Below, one piece after another: positions 50,601 through 59,461 of a DNA stretch of 64,000 nucleotides. The position numbers and the translations under genes were made by a program. The DNA comes from Gammaproteobacteria bacterium. GTDB taxonomy: Bacteria > Pseudomonadota > Gammaproteobacteria > Acidiferrobacterales > Sulfurifustaceae. The stretch lies in the NCBI GenBank assembly GCA_016199745.1, contig JACQFZ010000056.1, forward strand, positions 115,081 through 179,080, read 5' to 3'. Each line of letters starts with the position of its first letter. Position 1 is the stretch's first letter. The notes beneath the pieces were generated by a model. It worked only from the letters and a program-made list of their open reading frames with translations. It ran no database searches and had not been told where the DNA came from.

Positions 50601-51017
50601 GCTCCAGACATAAAAATTGCGCCGCGACGACCCGGGCGTCGCCCGCCGCGCCGACTGGAACCACGGATGTTGATCGGAGGTGTGATTCAGCACCATCTCG
50701 GTGATGACTCGCAGACCGCGCGCATGCGCTTCGCGCACGAACTCGCGGAAGTCGGCCATCGTGCCGTAATGCGGATGGACGTTACGATAGTCGGCGATAT
50801 CGTAGCCGTCATCGCGCAACGGCGACGGATAGAACGGCAGGATCCATATGCAATTGACGCCAAGGTCGCGTACGTAATCGAGTCGCTCGATCAATCCTTG
50901 AAAGTCACCGACACCGTCGCCGTTGCTGTCGTAAAACGCCTTAACGTGTAGCTGATAGATGACGGCGTCTTTGTACCATAAGGAATCGTCGTCCAGGCTT
51001 GAGGATTGTTGCGACAT
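47667..51017 (-). CDS. treS: Trehalose synthase / maltokinase fusion (TreS-Pep2)
   Basis: 1116 aa. Residues 1-550 are TreS (GH13_16): WYKDAVIYQLHVKAFYDSN, TEMVLNHTSDQHPWF, DGMRLDAIPYL (nucleophile), MFLAEANQWPEDV and LRNHDELTLEM. From about 560 the maltokinase domain carries ERDILPRFIVGQRWYSEKGK, MRYHGDLHLGQVL (catalytic region) and VITDFEGEPARPLAERR. TreS interconverts trehalose and maltose; the kinase makes maltose-1-phosphate from ATP, the donor for GlgE. This fusion is common in proteobacteria and channels trehalose into glucan. Confidence 0.95.
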   Translation of the reverse strand: MSQQSSSLDDDSLWYKDAVIYQLHVKAFYDSNGDGVGDFQGLIERLDYVRDLGVNCIWILPFYPSPLRDDGYDIADYRNVHPHYGTMADFREFVREAHARGLRVITEMVLNHTSDQHPWFQSARRATPGSSRRNFYVWSDDDKKYSGTRIIFRDTETSNWAWDPVARQYYWHRFFSHQPDLNFDNPQVVRAVTAVMRFWLDAGVDGMRLDAIPYLCEREGTNNENLPETHEMLKQLRSQLDARHKDRMFLAEANQWPEDVRSYFGDGDECHMAFHFPLMPRIYMAVAQEDRHPIGEILEQTPDIPDNCQWAIFLRNHDELTLEMVTDYERDYMYQVYANDPRMRLNLGIRRRLAPLVDNDVERIKLLNNLLLSLIGSPVLYYGDELGMGDNIFLGDRNGVRTPMQWSPDRNAGFSRADPARLYLPPIMDPIYGYEAVNVEAQTRDPYSLLNWMKRLIAVRKAHKAFGRGTLRFLRPGNRKILAYLREYNGESILCVSNLSRAAQPVELDLSAYKARVPVEMLGRTTFPPIGELPYLLTLPGYGFYWFLLSADAQVPRWHQEMLPPLELPWLVMFAGWRSLYPDLVGKTDRIQRPMAEKLRRALERDILPRFIVGQRWYSEKGKSLERAELIASAEWGEATYSALIALVRTVTTDSQGSYFLPLSIVWGEITDEHVRPLLPRALARVRRGPRVGVLVDALAHDDFCRALVRAMGLRQELAFDQGRMRFAATAVFERLVGDVAALPVRSLGLEQSNSSVILADRLILKVYRRFEEGVNPDLEIGRFLTEVSPFAHIPPLAGYLEFRSANGSHTTLALLQGYIANQGDGWVYTIGFLERHLEAQRSQQGEDKGLQQQAYNTLYMTLVRTLGQRIGELHQALSRAHGDPAFEPERVEPAEYEGWWRRVQTDVASTLAKLKQRRDGLGAVTQSLVDRLLEREAELIAGIGVPPPIEVLKMRYHGDLHLGQVLLVKNDFVITDFEGEPARPLAERRAKHSALRDVAGVLRSFNYAAYHALRRLTAERPDDYAVLEPLARDWEATVRERLLDGYREAATGAAALPSEPAHAQALIQLFIVEKMLYELRYELDNRPAWVDIPVRGLLAFLGDRAPTISPELHSV

Positions 51018-51114
51018 GCTTAACGCCGTCCCTGCGAAAACCTAGCGCGCCTGGCTGTCCGTGAGGGAGTGGCGCTGTGTTCTACAATTTTCTGTCTGTT
51101 CACGTATCCCCTTT

Positions 51115-53130
51115 TCACAAGTAGTAATCAAAATCCCGCTCCGACCGCGCCCGCCGGCGCAGCCGAAAGATATGCGCCGGTACGACATGCGGATTGAGCT
51201 CGATGTAATTGTCAGCGCCGCTCCAGAGATAACGCGCGTCCGACAACAAATCGTGCGCCTGGAACGACTGCGCTGGATCGAGCCCGAGATCAGCCAGCGG
51301 CAAATGTACCCAACCCGATTGCACGTGATGCGGATCGAGATTGACCACCACCAATACGGCGTTGCTGCGGTCGGCGCTTAGCTTGCTGTAACAAATCAGC
51401 ATGTCGTTATCGATTGCATGGAACCGCAGATTGCGATCGCTGTGTAACGCCGAGTTCTGCCGGCGGATGCGATTCACGCGAGCGATAAAATCGTTCAGGC
51501 TGTCGGGCCGCGTCACCGGCCAGACGCGGATTTGATACTTCTCGGAATCGAGGTATTCCTCGCTGCCCGGCTCGCGCGACCGCGCTTCGCTAAGCTCGAA
51601 CGCCGGGCCGTAGATTCCGTAATTCGCACCGAGGGTGGCTGCCAACACCAAGCGCGTCATGAATGCCGGCCGGCCGCCGAGCTGCAGATATTCATTCAGA
51701 ATGTCGGGCGTGTTGGGCCATAGATTCGGCCGAAAATATTCGCGCAGCTCGGTCTGCGTCAGCTCGGTGAAGTAATTCGTCAATTCCCACTTGGTATTGC
51801 GCCACGTGAAATAAGTGTACGACTGTGAGAAGCCGATCTTCGCAAGTCGATACATGACCGACGGCCGCGTAAACGCCTCCGACAAGAAGACGACCTCCGG
51901 CTGACGCTGCTTCACCTGATCGATCAAATATTCCCAAAACGCGAACGGTTTGGTATGCGGATTGTCGACGCGAAAAATACGAATGCCCTGCTCGATCCAA
52001 AAGAACACGACCGACGTCAACTCTTCCCACAAACTTTTCCAGGCGTCGGTTTCGAAATACAGCGGATAAATGTCTTGATATTTCTTCGGCGGATTCTCGG
52101 CGTATTGCACGGTACCGTCCGGTCGTTGCAGAAACCATTCCGGATGTTCGCGCACGTACGGATGATCAGGCGAGCATTGAAACGCCAGATCCAACGCCAC
52201 CTCGAGCCCGTGCTTGGCGGCGGCGGCGACGAACCGCTGAAAATCGTTGAGCGTACCGAGCTCGGAATGGATCGCACAATGCCCGCCTTCGCTGGCGCCG
52301 ATCGCCCATGGGCTGCCGGTGTCACCCGGCGCGGCGGTCTCAGTGTTGTTCTTGCCTTTGCGATGGGCACGGCCGATCGGATGAATTGGCGGTAAGTACA
52401 CGACGTCGAAGCCCATGGCCGCCGCGGCCGCGAGTCGCGGTTCGCAGTCGACAAAACGACCGTGGCGCGTTGCGTCGTCAGTGCACGAGCGCGGAAAGAA
52501 TTCGTACCAGGCGCTAAAGCCGGCACGTTCGCGGTCGACGACGACACTGAGTTCGGGCTGGTAAAGCGTCGCCACGCTGCGATCCGGGTAGCGCGTCATC
52601 AAGCTCAACAGTTCGTCGCTCAATGCCGTCGTGCTGCGTGCGGCAGCGCTGCCTTGGCCGCGCAGGATACCGACGAGCTGCGCCAAGCGCGCCGCATCGG
52701 CACCACGTGCGCGCGCCGCCACGGCCTCGGCTAAACGCGCACCCATGAGGAACGGTACTGTTAAATCTTGTTCGGCACTGATGCGTTTTTGCAGCTCGCG
52801 TCGCCAGGTAAGAAAGCCATCGACCCAACCGACGGCGGTGTAGTCGTAGCGGCCGACTTCATCGACCACGAAGCTCGCCGACCAGCGATCGTTACCGAGC
52901 GCACGCATCGGCGTCTCGCTCCACAGCTCGTTGCCGTGTTTGCGATAGCGCAGCACGCAGACGATAGCCTCGTGACCATCGGCAAACGCGTCGAGTTCGA
53001 CGTCGACACGATCGCCGACGATACGCTTAATCGGATAACGGCCACGATCGACGCTCGGCGTTAGGCGGTCGATCACGACCCGCTGGCGTCCGACAGCTCC
53101 GGTCGGGGTAAGACTCCCTGGGTCGCGCAT
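51115..53130 (-). CDS. glgE: Alpha-1,4-glucan:maltose-1-phosphate maltosyltransferase
   Basis: 671 aa, usual length. The N-terminal region contributes to the dimer; the barrel has VYLPPIHPIGRAHRKGKNN, IFRVDNPHTKPFAFWEYLI with the nucleophile Asp, and VFLSEAFTRPSVMYRL with the acid/base Glu, all diagnostic for GH13_3 GlgE. It extends glucan chains by two glucose units from maltose-1-phosphate. Neighbours supply the donor (TreS-maltokinase) and the branching enzyme (7 bases upstream). The start has no strong ribosome site. Confidence 0.95.
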   Translation of the reverse strand: MRDPGSLTPTGAVGRQRVVIDRLTPSVDRGRYPIKRIVGDRVDVELDAFADGHEAIVCVLRYRKHGNELWSETPMRALGNDRWSASFVVDEVGRYDYTAVGWVDGFLTWRRELQKRISAEQDLTVPFLMGARLAEAVAARARGADAARLAQLVGILRGQGSAAARSTTALSDELLSLMTRYPDRSVATLYQPELSVVVDRERAGFSAWYEFFPRSCTDDATRHGRFVDCEPRLAAAAAMGFDVVYLPPIHPIGRAHRKGKNNTETAAPGDTGSPWAIGASEGGHCAIHSELGTLNDFQRFVAAAAKHGLEVALDLAFQCSPDHPYVREHPEWFLQRPDGTVQYAENPPKKYQDIYPLYFETDAWKSLWEELTSVVFFWIEQGIRIFRVDNPHTKPFAFWEYLIDQVKQRQPEVVFLSEAFTRPSVMYRLAKIGFSQSYTYFTWRNTKWELTNYFTELTQTELREYFRPNLWPNTPDILNEYLQLGGRPAFMTRLVLAATLGANYGIYGPAFELSEARSREPGSEEYLDSEKYQIRVWPVTRPDSLNDFIARVNRIRRQNSALHSDRNLRFHAIDNDMLICYSKLSADRSNAVLVVVNLDPHHVQSGWVHLPLADLGLDPAQSFQAHDLLSDARYLWSGADNYIELNPHVVPAHIFRLRRRARSERDFDYYL

Positions 53131-53137
53131 GCTTAGC

Positions 53138-55066
53138 CTATGACGGCGCCAACACCAACACGCCGAGCGGCGGCAATGTCAGCGATAGCGAATAGCGATG
53201 TCCGTGCGCCGGGATCGGCGCCGCTTCGACACCACCGAGATTACCGAAACTGGCGCCGCCGTACTGCGGCGCGTCGCTGTTCAAGCGCTCGCACCAATAA
53301 CCGTTGCTCGGCACGCCGATGCGATAATTATGCCGCGGCATCGGCGTGAAATTGCAGATCACCAACAGCTCATCGTCGCCGCCGCGCCGTAGAAAACTCA
53401 CCACCGATTGCTCGGCATCGTGAAAATCGACCCACTCAAAACCGGCATGGTCGTGATCGAGCGCGTGCAACGCCGGTTGATCGCGATAGAGCCAGTTCAG
53501 ATCACGCACCCATTGTTGTAAGCCGCCGTGCCGCGAATCGTTGAGCAAGTGCCAATCAAGGCTGTTGTCGTGGTTCCACTCGCGCCATTGCGCGAACTCG
53601 TCGCCCATAAACATGAGCTTCTTACCCGGGTGCGTGTACATGTAGCCGAATAGCAGCCGTAGATTGGCGAACTTTTGCCAATCGTCGCCTGGCATCTTGC
53701 CGATGAGCGACCCCTTACCATGGACCACTTCGTCGTGCGACAACGGCAGCACAAAGTTTTCCGAGAACGCGTACCAGATACCGAAGGTCAGCTGGTTATG
53801 GTGATACTTGCGATACAGTGGATCGCATGCCGCGAAGTCGAGCGTGTCGTGCATCCAGCCCATGTTCCACTTCAAACCGAAACCGAGACCGCCGATGCTC
53901 GTCGGCCGCGTCACCATCGGCCAAGCGGTCGATTCCTCGGCGATCATTTGTATGTCGGGCTGTTCGCGGTAGGCGGTCTCGTTCAAGTGGCGTAGAAAAA
54001 CAATCGCCTCCAGATTTTCCTTGCCGCCGCGCGCATTCGGAATCCACTCGCCGGCTTTGCGCGAGTAATCGAGGTAGAGCATCGACGCGACCGCGTCCAC
54101 GCGTAATCCGTCGATGTGATATTTGTTCAACCAAAAAACGGCGCTGCTTGTGAGAAAGGCGCGGACTTCGGCGCGGCCATAGTTAAAGATGTAACTTTTC
54201 CACTCCGGATGGAATCCTTGGCGCGGATCGGCATGTTCGTACAGATGTGTGCCGTCGAAATAGGCAAGGCCGTGGCCGTCGCTCGGAAAATGCGACGGTA
54301 CCCAATCGAGAATGACGCCGATGCCGCGCTGGTGCAGCCGATCGACCAAATGCATGAAATCCTGCGGCGTGCCATAACGGGACGTCGGCGCAAAATAGCC
54401 AGTGGCTTGATAACCCCACGAGCCGTAAAACGGATGCTCCGTTACCGGCAGAAACTCGACATGGGTGTAACCCATTTGCGCGAGATAATCCGGCAGCTGC
54501 TCCGCCAGCTCGCGATAACTCAGCGAGCGATTGCCCTCTTCCGGCACGCGTCGCCACGAGCCGATGTGTAATTCGTAAATCGCCATCGGCGCCGATAAAG
54601 CGTTGGCGTGCCGGCGCTCGCGCATCCAGTCGTCATCACTCCACTTGTAATCGAGCGGCCACACCACCGACGCAGTACCGCCGGGCTGCTCAAAGCAACA
54701 CGCGAATGGATCGGCTTTGTCGATGCGGAAATCGTGGTAGCGGGAAATAACGTGATACTTATATGACGCCCCCGCTTTAACGCCGGGCACGAACCCTTCC
54801 CAAATACCGGATTCATCACCGCGCGGACGTAACGGCTGCGCCGCTGGATTCCACTGATTAAAGTCGCCGATGACGGCGACCTGCGCGGCATTGGGTGCCC
54901 ACACGGCAAAACTAGCACCGTCGACACCATCGTGCGTCACTAAGTGCGCACCGAATTTCTCGTAGAGTCGAGTGTGGCTACCTTCACGAAGCAAATAAAT
55001 GTCGTACTCGCTAAAGCGGCTACGACGAATGTGCTCCGGCAATTTTATTTCCCCTGCTTCCTGCAT
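53138..55066 (-). CDS. glgB: 1,4-alpha-glucan branching enzyme
   Basis: 642 aa from ATG 55066 with GGGGAG upstream; the frame is open to 55198 but that part is unlike the family. It has one CBM48 domain ([21 protein letters not shown]), so the N1 module of the 728-residue E. coli enzyme is missing. The barrel shows [17 protein letters not shown] (with V before it), [17 protein letters not shown] (nucleophile), [10 protein letters not shown] (acid/base) and [20 protein letters not shown]. It cuts alpha-1,4 chains and rejoins them as alpha-1,6 branches. First gene of the operon; its promoter should lie in 55067-55214, which also faces the SPW gene. Confidence 0.95.
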   Translation of the reverse strand: MQEAGEIKLPEHIRRSRFSEYDIYLLREGSHTRLYEKFGAHLVTHDGVDGASFAVWAPNAAQVAVIGDFNQWNPAAQPLRPRGDESGIWEGFVPGVKAGASYKYHVISRYHDFRIDKADPFACCFEQPGGTASVVWPLDYKWSDDDWMRERRHANALSAPMAIYELHIGSWRRVPEEGNRSLSYRELAEQLPDYLAQMGYTHVEFLPVTEHPFYGSWGYQATGYFAPTSRYGTPQDFMHLVDRLHQRGIGVILDWVPSHFPSDGHGLAYFDGTHLYEHADPRQGFHPEWKSYIFNYGRAEVRAFLTSSAVFWLNKYHIDGLRVDAVASMLYLDYSRKAGEWIPNARGGKENLEAIVFLRHLNETAYREQPDIQMIAEESTAWPMVTRPTSIGGLGFGLKWNMGWMHDTLDFAACDPLYRKYHHNQLTFGIWYAFSENFVLPLSHDEVVHGKGSLIGKMPGDDWQKFANLRLLFGYMYTHPGKKLMFMGDEFAQWREWNHDNSLDWHLLNDSRHGGLQQWVRDLNWLYRDQPALHALDHDHAGFEWVDFHDAEQSVVSFLRRGGDDELLVICNFTPMPRHNYRIGVPSNGYWCERLNSDAPQYGGASFGNLGGVEAAPIPAHGHRYSLSLTLPPLGVLVLAPS

Positions 55067-55214
55067 TTCTTTCGACTCCCCGACGAACGTTGTTGGAAAA
55101 TACCGGATGTTCCCGAGGACAGCAAATGCGTAGATGCACTGATATAGGAACTCGATGAAGCAATGGCGTGTCTCAATAACTGTCGAGTATTCATGCAACC
55201 TACTGGAGGCCTAC

Positions 55215-55565
55215 ATGAAACAGAGACGATGGCAAGACGGATTGATACTGGTTCTTGGAATATGGCTGCTTATTTCGCCGTTTATTCTCGGCTATGCCGA
55301 CCATATGGTCGCTGCCCGCAACTCATACATTCTCGGCATCGGTGTCGCGATATTCGCCATCATGGCGCTGCGCGATCCGCGCAGGTGGGAAGAATGGGTC
55401 AATCTTGCGCTAGGTGTGTGGCTAATAATCTCGCCATTCGTACTGCGGTATTCGCACAACTCCACACCCACGTGGAATCATGTGATCGTAGGATTGCTAA
55501 TCGGCGCGGATGCACTGATGGTGATATACGGACCCAATCTTCAGCGGAAGCGGATCACCAGTTAA
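55215..55565 (+). CDS. SPW-repeat membrane protein
   Basis: 116 aa from ATG 55215, with TGGAGG five bases upstream; a longer frame begins at 55155. Two similar halves, GLILVLGIWLLISPFILGY and VNLALGVWLIISPFVLRY, each with the SPW/SPF signature and followed by a further helix, give four membrane segments. Function is unknown for the family. Divergent from glgB. Confidence 0.88.
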   Translation: MKQRRWQDGLILVLGIWLLISPFILGYADHMVAARNSYILGIGVAIFAIMALRDPRRWEEWVNLALGVWLIISPFVLRYSHNSTPTWNHVIVGLLIGADALMVIYGPNLQRKRITS

Positions 55566-55587
55566 CAAAAACAGAGTACTTGGCAGG

Positions 55588-55617
55588 TTTCCCCTTTCCA
55601 GCCATGGAGAGGGGAAA
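55588..55617. terminator. Hairpin between convergent genes
   Basis: TTTCCCCT pairs with AGGGGAAA over a 14-base loop that has its own inner CCA/TGG pairing, between the stops of the SPW gene and the regulator gene. It is a plausible bidirectional terminator, though neither strand has a long T-run. Confidence 0.45.
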
Positions 55618-55629
55618 TGATTCCAGTTC

Positions 55630-57081
55630 TTAGTTCAACGTCGCCGACGGCGGCGTAACTTCTCGATCGCGCGAACCTTCGCCGCGAACGCCGTATTTTC
55701 GTAGCTTCTCAATCAGCGTCGTGCGTGGCAACTTCAACAAACTGGCCGCATGTGCGACCACACCACCGGCCTCGCTTAACGCCTGCATAATCAGCGAATA
55801 CTCGATATTGTTGAGATGCTCTTTCAGATCGAGACCGCCGGGCGGCAGCTTGACCGTGGTCGCCACGGCGCGCTGATTGTCGTCGATCGACAGTTCCGGC
55901 GTCGCTGGCTCCGGTTCACGATAGCGCGCCGGCAAGTCAGCAAGCTCGACCATGCCATTGGGAAATAAAATCGCCAGACGTTCAACCAGATTCGCCAACT
56001 CGCGCACATTACCCGGCCAACGGTACTGCTGCATGGCATTCATCGCCGCCGCCGAAAAACGCACACAAGTGTGACGCTCGCGCATCAATCGCGCGTTGAG
56101 TTCGGCCACCAGCAGCGGCAGATCTTCGGTGCGCTGACGCAGCGGCGGCATGTTAATCGGAAACACATTCAATCGATAAAACAAATCTTCGCGAAATCGC
56201 CCTTCTTGAATACTGCGCTCGAGATTACGATGCGTTGCCGCAATCAAACGCACGTCGGCGCGAATGCTGCGGTTACCGCCGACGCGCTCGAACGTTCGTT
56301 CTTCGATTACGCGTAACAGCTTCACCTGCATCGCCAGGCTCATGTCGCCAATTTCGTCCAGGAACAACGTGCCGCCTTCAGCCAATTCGAAGCGTCCTTG
56401 ACGCGTACTAATGGCGCCGGTAAATGCGCCCTTCTCGTGGCCCATCAATTCGCTTTCCAATAACTCGCTCGGGATAGCGCCGCAGTTGACGGCGAGGAAC
56501 GACTTGCCGCGACGCGGCGAGTGATAGTGCAGATTGCGAGCGACGACTTCTTTGCCGGTGCCGGATTCACCGAGAATCAGCACGGTCGCATCGGTCGTCG
56601 ACACGCGATCAATGAGCTCGCGCACATGCCGCACGCCTTCGCTCTTGCCGACCAGGGCGCGGAATAATTCCGGGCTGCGACCGCTGGCGACTCGTTGTTC
56701 GAGCGCGTACTCCACAGCCTGCTCGACCAACCGTTGCAGCGGAATACCAGCAACCGGCCATTCGAACACGCGCACGAAGAATCCGACGCCCTGCTCAGGC
56801 ATCAACGGCACCGACCGATCGCGGCCGTGATACAACAGCACCGGCAGTTGCGGTCGCCATTCGCGCAGCGCGTCGTACAGGCCGAGCTGTTCCGCCGGCC
56901 CTGGACACGGACCGAGCAACACTGCGTACACGTGCTCGCTGTTCTCGATGCGATAACGCCATTCGTGCGGACTGCAAAGCATCACCGGCCCGCAGTTCAA
57001 CGATTCTAAAAGTCCTTTTAATTGCTGCCGGCGCCCATCATCGGCGTCGATCAAAAGCAGTCCCTTCCCGGATATATCCAA
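55630..57081 (-). CDS. Sigma-54-dependent regulator, FleQ-like
   Basis: 483 aa. A FleQ-type N-terminal receiver-like domain ([15 protein letters not shown]) without clear phosphorylation site is followed by the AAA+ domain: Walker [18 protein letters not shown] near 170, GAFTGA for sigma-54 contact, Walker [13 protein letters not shown], and [17 protein letters not shown]. The C-terminal Fis-type helix-turn-helix is [27 protein letters not shown] ahead of the AAA domain and the Arg-Asn in VVARNLHYH correspond to cyclic-di-GMP contact regions of Pseudomonas FleQ. There are no flagellar genes in view, so it may control polysaccharide or the neighbouring glucan operon, but no target site was identified. 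Confidence 0.9.
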   Translation of the reverse strand: MDISGKGLLLIDADDGRRQQLKGLLESLNCGPVMLCSPHEWRYRIENSEHVYAVLLGPCPGPAEQLGLYDALREWRPQLPVLLYHGRDRSVPLMPEQGVGFFVRVFEWPVAGIPLQRLVEQAVEYALEQRVASGRSPELFRALVGKSEGVRHVRELIDRVSTTDATVLILGESGTGKEVVARNLHYHSPRRGKSFLAVNCGAIPSELLESELMGHEKGAFTGAISTRQGRFELAEGGTLFLDEIGDMSLAMQVKLLRVIEERTFERVGGNRSIRADVRLIAATHRNLERSIQEGRFREDLFYRLNVFPINMPPLRQRTEDLPLLVAELNARLMRERHTCVRFSAAAMNAMQQYRWPGNVRELANLVERLAILFPNGMVELADLPARYREPEPATPELSIDDNQRAVATTVKLPPGGLDLKEHLNNIEYSLIMQALSEAGGVVAHAASLLKLPRTTLIEKLRKYGVRGEGSRDREVTPPSATLN

Positions 57082-57248
57082 GGTTCCCCCTTCAGTCGCG
57101 ATTGCCTTACAGACCCTGAGCCTATGTCATTCAGCATAGTCCAGGGCACGAAAATTTCCCTTCTGCCGGGTAAAAATATGCTCGGGCGGCCGAAATCGGG
57201 CTGCTGCAAAGGCGGCAGCCACTCGTTTTCCCGGAAAAATTGGCTCTG

Positions 57249-57755
57249 CTAGCGACGGAAGCTGGCGGCGGTTCTGACAACCAACGCCGCCAACGACAGG
57301 AGGAATGCCGTCAACGAGGTCACGACGCGTACTCCATTCGCGCGATTCCAAGCGTCGCGGGTAGCCGCCCAATCGTTCGGTACGGACGACGGGTGCCACG
57401 ACTCAACATAATAATTGAGCGGAATATTTACCTTGATGGTGAACACAATGACACCGGCGATATAAATAACCGCCGCCAGCGCCACTAACCAGAACGCCAC
57501 CGTTCTGACGTGCCGATAATTAATCAACAAGGCGACCAGCGGCGCCACGCCGCCGCCGAAGAAAAACAACAGGAACATGCCGTTGTTTCTGACATGCCGG
57601 TTAAACAGCGACTGCACGATCGCGTAGGTTTGTCCGTCCACCTCGCGCATCGCCGGGTTGACGCTGAAAGTGTACGTCCAGAAAAATCCGGCCATCACAC
57701 CGAGCATAATCGCCGCCAGTGCGATCGCACTGTTTTCCACATCAGTCGTTTTCAT
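57249..57755 (-). CDS. DUF1772 (anthrone oxygenase-like) membrane protein
   Basis: 168 aa with four membrane segments (near 10-30, 58-78, 85-107, 145-165). FTIKVNIPLNYYVESW and the WNRANGVRVVTS stretch are typical of DUF1772, where an IPLN motif and an Asn/Arg pair are conserved. Function in bacteria is unknown. It follows the lipoprotein hydrolase gene by 10 bases. Confidence 0.83.
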   Translation of the reverse strand: MKTTDVENSAIALAAIMLGVMAGFFWTYTFSVNPAMREVDGQTYAIVQSLFNRHVRNNGMFLLFFFGGGVAPLVALLINYRHVRTVAFWLVALAAVIYIAGVIVFTIKVNIPLNYYVESWHPSSVPNDWAATRDAWNRANGVRVVTSLTAFLLSLAALVVRTAASFRR

Positions 57756-57765
57756 TTCTGCCGGT

Positions 57766-58584
57766 TCAACGCTGGATCGTCAAAGCGTTTCCCGCCGTGG
57801 ATCGATACTGCGCCAGGATATCGCGGATCGCCGTAATGACCACCTCGGGCTTGTCCTGCTGAATAAAATGTCCGCTATCGATCCACAACTGACGGCTACC
57901 TGGATAGAGCCGAACGAAGTCCGTTTGTTTTTCTTTGACGAACTGTGCCATTTCAGATGTCGAATCTTGAATTGCGCTCAAAATAATTATCGGCTTTCCA
58001 ATAAAGGGTGGTGCATGCAGCACCTCTAATCCAGTGCTCTTAGCAGCCGCTAATTCCTGCTTCTGCAAATCCGTTAAAAATAGTTTCAGCATCCGTGTCC
58101 AGAACGGCCAATTCTCCAGTGCGCCGAACCCGTCGAACTGCGCCGGATGAGTGGAGTCGACCAACACCAGTCCCGCCACCTCATCCGGATAACGCCGCGC
58201 GAACAACTGCATGTAGAGACCACCCAGCGAATGGCCGACCAGCACATAGGGCGGATTCATGCCTTTGTGACGCAAAAGCACGCGCAATTCGGCAACGACG
58301 TGTGCCCCATCGCGCGGCGTCGCTACCGGATCGCTATCACCATAACTCGGCCGGTTGTAGGCAAAAACGGTCGCATCCTTGCCGATCTCGGGAAACACCT
58401 TGCTCCAGCTCTTCATGGACGCCGCCAAACCATTCTCGAACACCACCACCGGCGCTGCTTGGGTTATCTGCGCGTACTCGACCGAACGATCGTCGATGCG
58501 ACCCGTCTCGGTGGCAGGCAAACCGGCGCAACCGGAAAGTACGATAACGAATAAGAACGAACCCATTGAAAAAAACCTATCCAT
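57766..58584 (-). CDS. Alpha/beta-hydrolase lipoprotein
   Basis: 272 aa. The signal peptide ends in the lipobox VLSGC with Cys19. The hydrolase core has VVFENGLAASMKSW (oxyanion side), AYNRPSYGDSDP, the nucleophile elbow VGHSLGG near 117, LVLVDSTHP and a late IDSGHFIQQDKPE with the catalytic His. It is probably an envelope-anchored esterase or lipase; the substrate is unknown. DUF1772 is the next gene. Confidence 0.86.
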   Translation of the reverse strand: MDRFFSMGSFLFVIVLSGCAGLPATETGRIDDRSVEYAQITQAAPVVVFENGLAASMKSWSKVFPEIGKDATVFAYNRPSYGDSDPVATPRDGAHVVAELRVLLRHKGMNPPYVLVGHSLGGLYMQLFARRYPDEVAGLVLVDSTHPAQFDGFGALENWPFWTRMLKLFLTDLQKQELAAAKSTGLEVLHAPPFIGKPIIILSAIQDSTSEMAQFVKEKQTDFVRLYPGSRQLWIDSGHFIQQDKPEVVITAIRDILAQYRSTAGNALTIQR

Positions 58585-58626
58585 ACACTCCCTCTGCTGC
58601 GCTCTAACCTGCCCTCGCGGCGATCT

Positions 58627-59027
58627 CTAAATAGTGTGACCGACAATAATGCCCCAGATACCGATGAGGCAGATATTGCTCGCCACGAATGCCGCCAAAC
58701 GATGCCGCACGTTGTTGTACGTTAAATGAATAGTTGCGTGCAATATTCTAAAAATCACATAAAGCCACGACAGCACGACTAGCGCGCCGCTCGTTAAACC
58801 AACGACCAAGCACAGCACACACGCCAAATAAAATAACACCGGCATCTCGAACAAATTGGCGAAGTGCCGCGTTGTTTTTACCACTTGCACCGGCGCCCCT
58901 CGTCCTGGTATAGCTGATAAAAATTTATCGGCAGCGCACCGGAACTGACTGACTTAAATCGAACAGTAAAGGCGATGCCCATCACGACAAAAGTGAGGAA
59001 CACCATGGCGAATATTGGGTAAAGCAC
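58627..59027 (-). pseudogene. MAPEG-family membrane protein gene, frameshifted
   Basis: The downstream half (58890-58627, 87 codons: VVKTTRHFANLFEMPVLFY, IHLTYNNVRHRL) is the C-terminal two thirds of a MAPEG protein. The missing N-terminus is present in another frame: from a GTG at 59027 with GGGAG seven bases upstream, reading VLYPIFAMVFLTFVVMG and on to FYQLYQDEG. Adding one G to the four-base run at 58896-58899 would join the frames as DEG-APVQVVKTT and give 133 residues, the normal family length. As it stands the first frame stops 13 residues... no, a few codons after the run. This is either a real one-base deletion or a sequencing error. Intact members are membrane enzymes of glutathione or eicosanoid metabolism. 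Confidence 0.8.
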
Positions 59028-59064
59028 GAGTCTTCTCCCCGAGAATTAGACGTCAATATTCAAA

Positions 59065-59409
59065 TCAATTCTGCGTAATGCTAATCGTGTTGCCGTCCTT
59101 ATCCTTACCAGCGCACATCTTACGACCCGCGAGTTGCTTTATCGGTCCCAATCGAGCGCCTCTTTCATTGAAATACTCGCGCGCCACACTCAATTCAGCG
59201 CCCGTCGAAAATTCGAGACGCGGTTGCCTCCCCTTTCCGGCGTGGAACGCAATTTCAACGTTGCGACTTACTTTAAATGCAGACCATCCCGTTCGAATCT
59301 CCGCGACCGATAGGCCGAGAGTATCGCGATAAAAATCGGTTGCGTTGGCAACATTTTCAACAAAGAACGTGATTCGGTGCAATTGAAGCTTCATTACTAA
59401 ACGTGGCAT
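59065..59409 (-). CDS. VOC-superfamily (glyoxalase-like) protein
   Basis: 114 aa, a single VOC domain. RITFFVENVANATDFYRDTLGLSVAE is the conserved N-terminal module and KDKDGNTISITQ the C-terminal strand with the usual metal-ligand position occupied by Thr/Ser, so metal binding is uncertain. GGAGAGG precedes ATG 59409; ATG 59394 is an alternative. Such small VOC proteins are common on integron cassettes and accessory islands. Function unknown. Confidence 0.8.
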   Translation of the reverse strand: MPRLVMKLQLHRITFFVENVANATDFYRDTLGLSVAEIRTGWSAFKVSRNVEIAFHAGKGRQPRLEFSTGAELSVAREYFNERGARLGPIKQLAGRKMCAGKDKDGNTISITQN

Positions 59410-59461
59410 GACCTCTCCCTGATTTTATGGAATCGCTTGTTTCGAGTCATCGATGCTAGCG

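Noticed and set aside
50067..50951. 294-codon forward open frame
   Set aside because: It lies wholly within treS on the opposite strand, whose protein is unmistakable; the forward translation has no family features.
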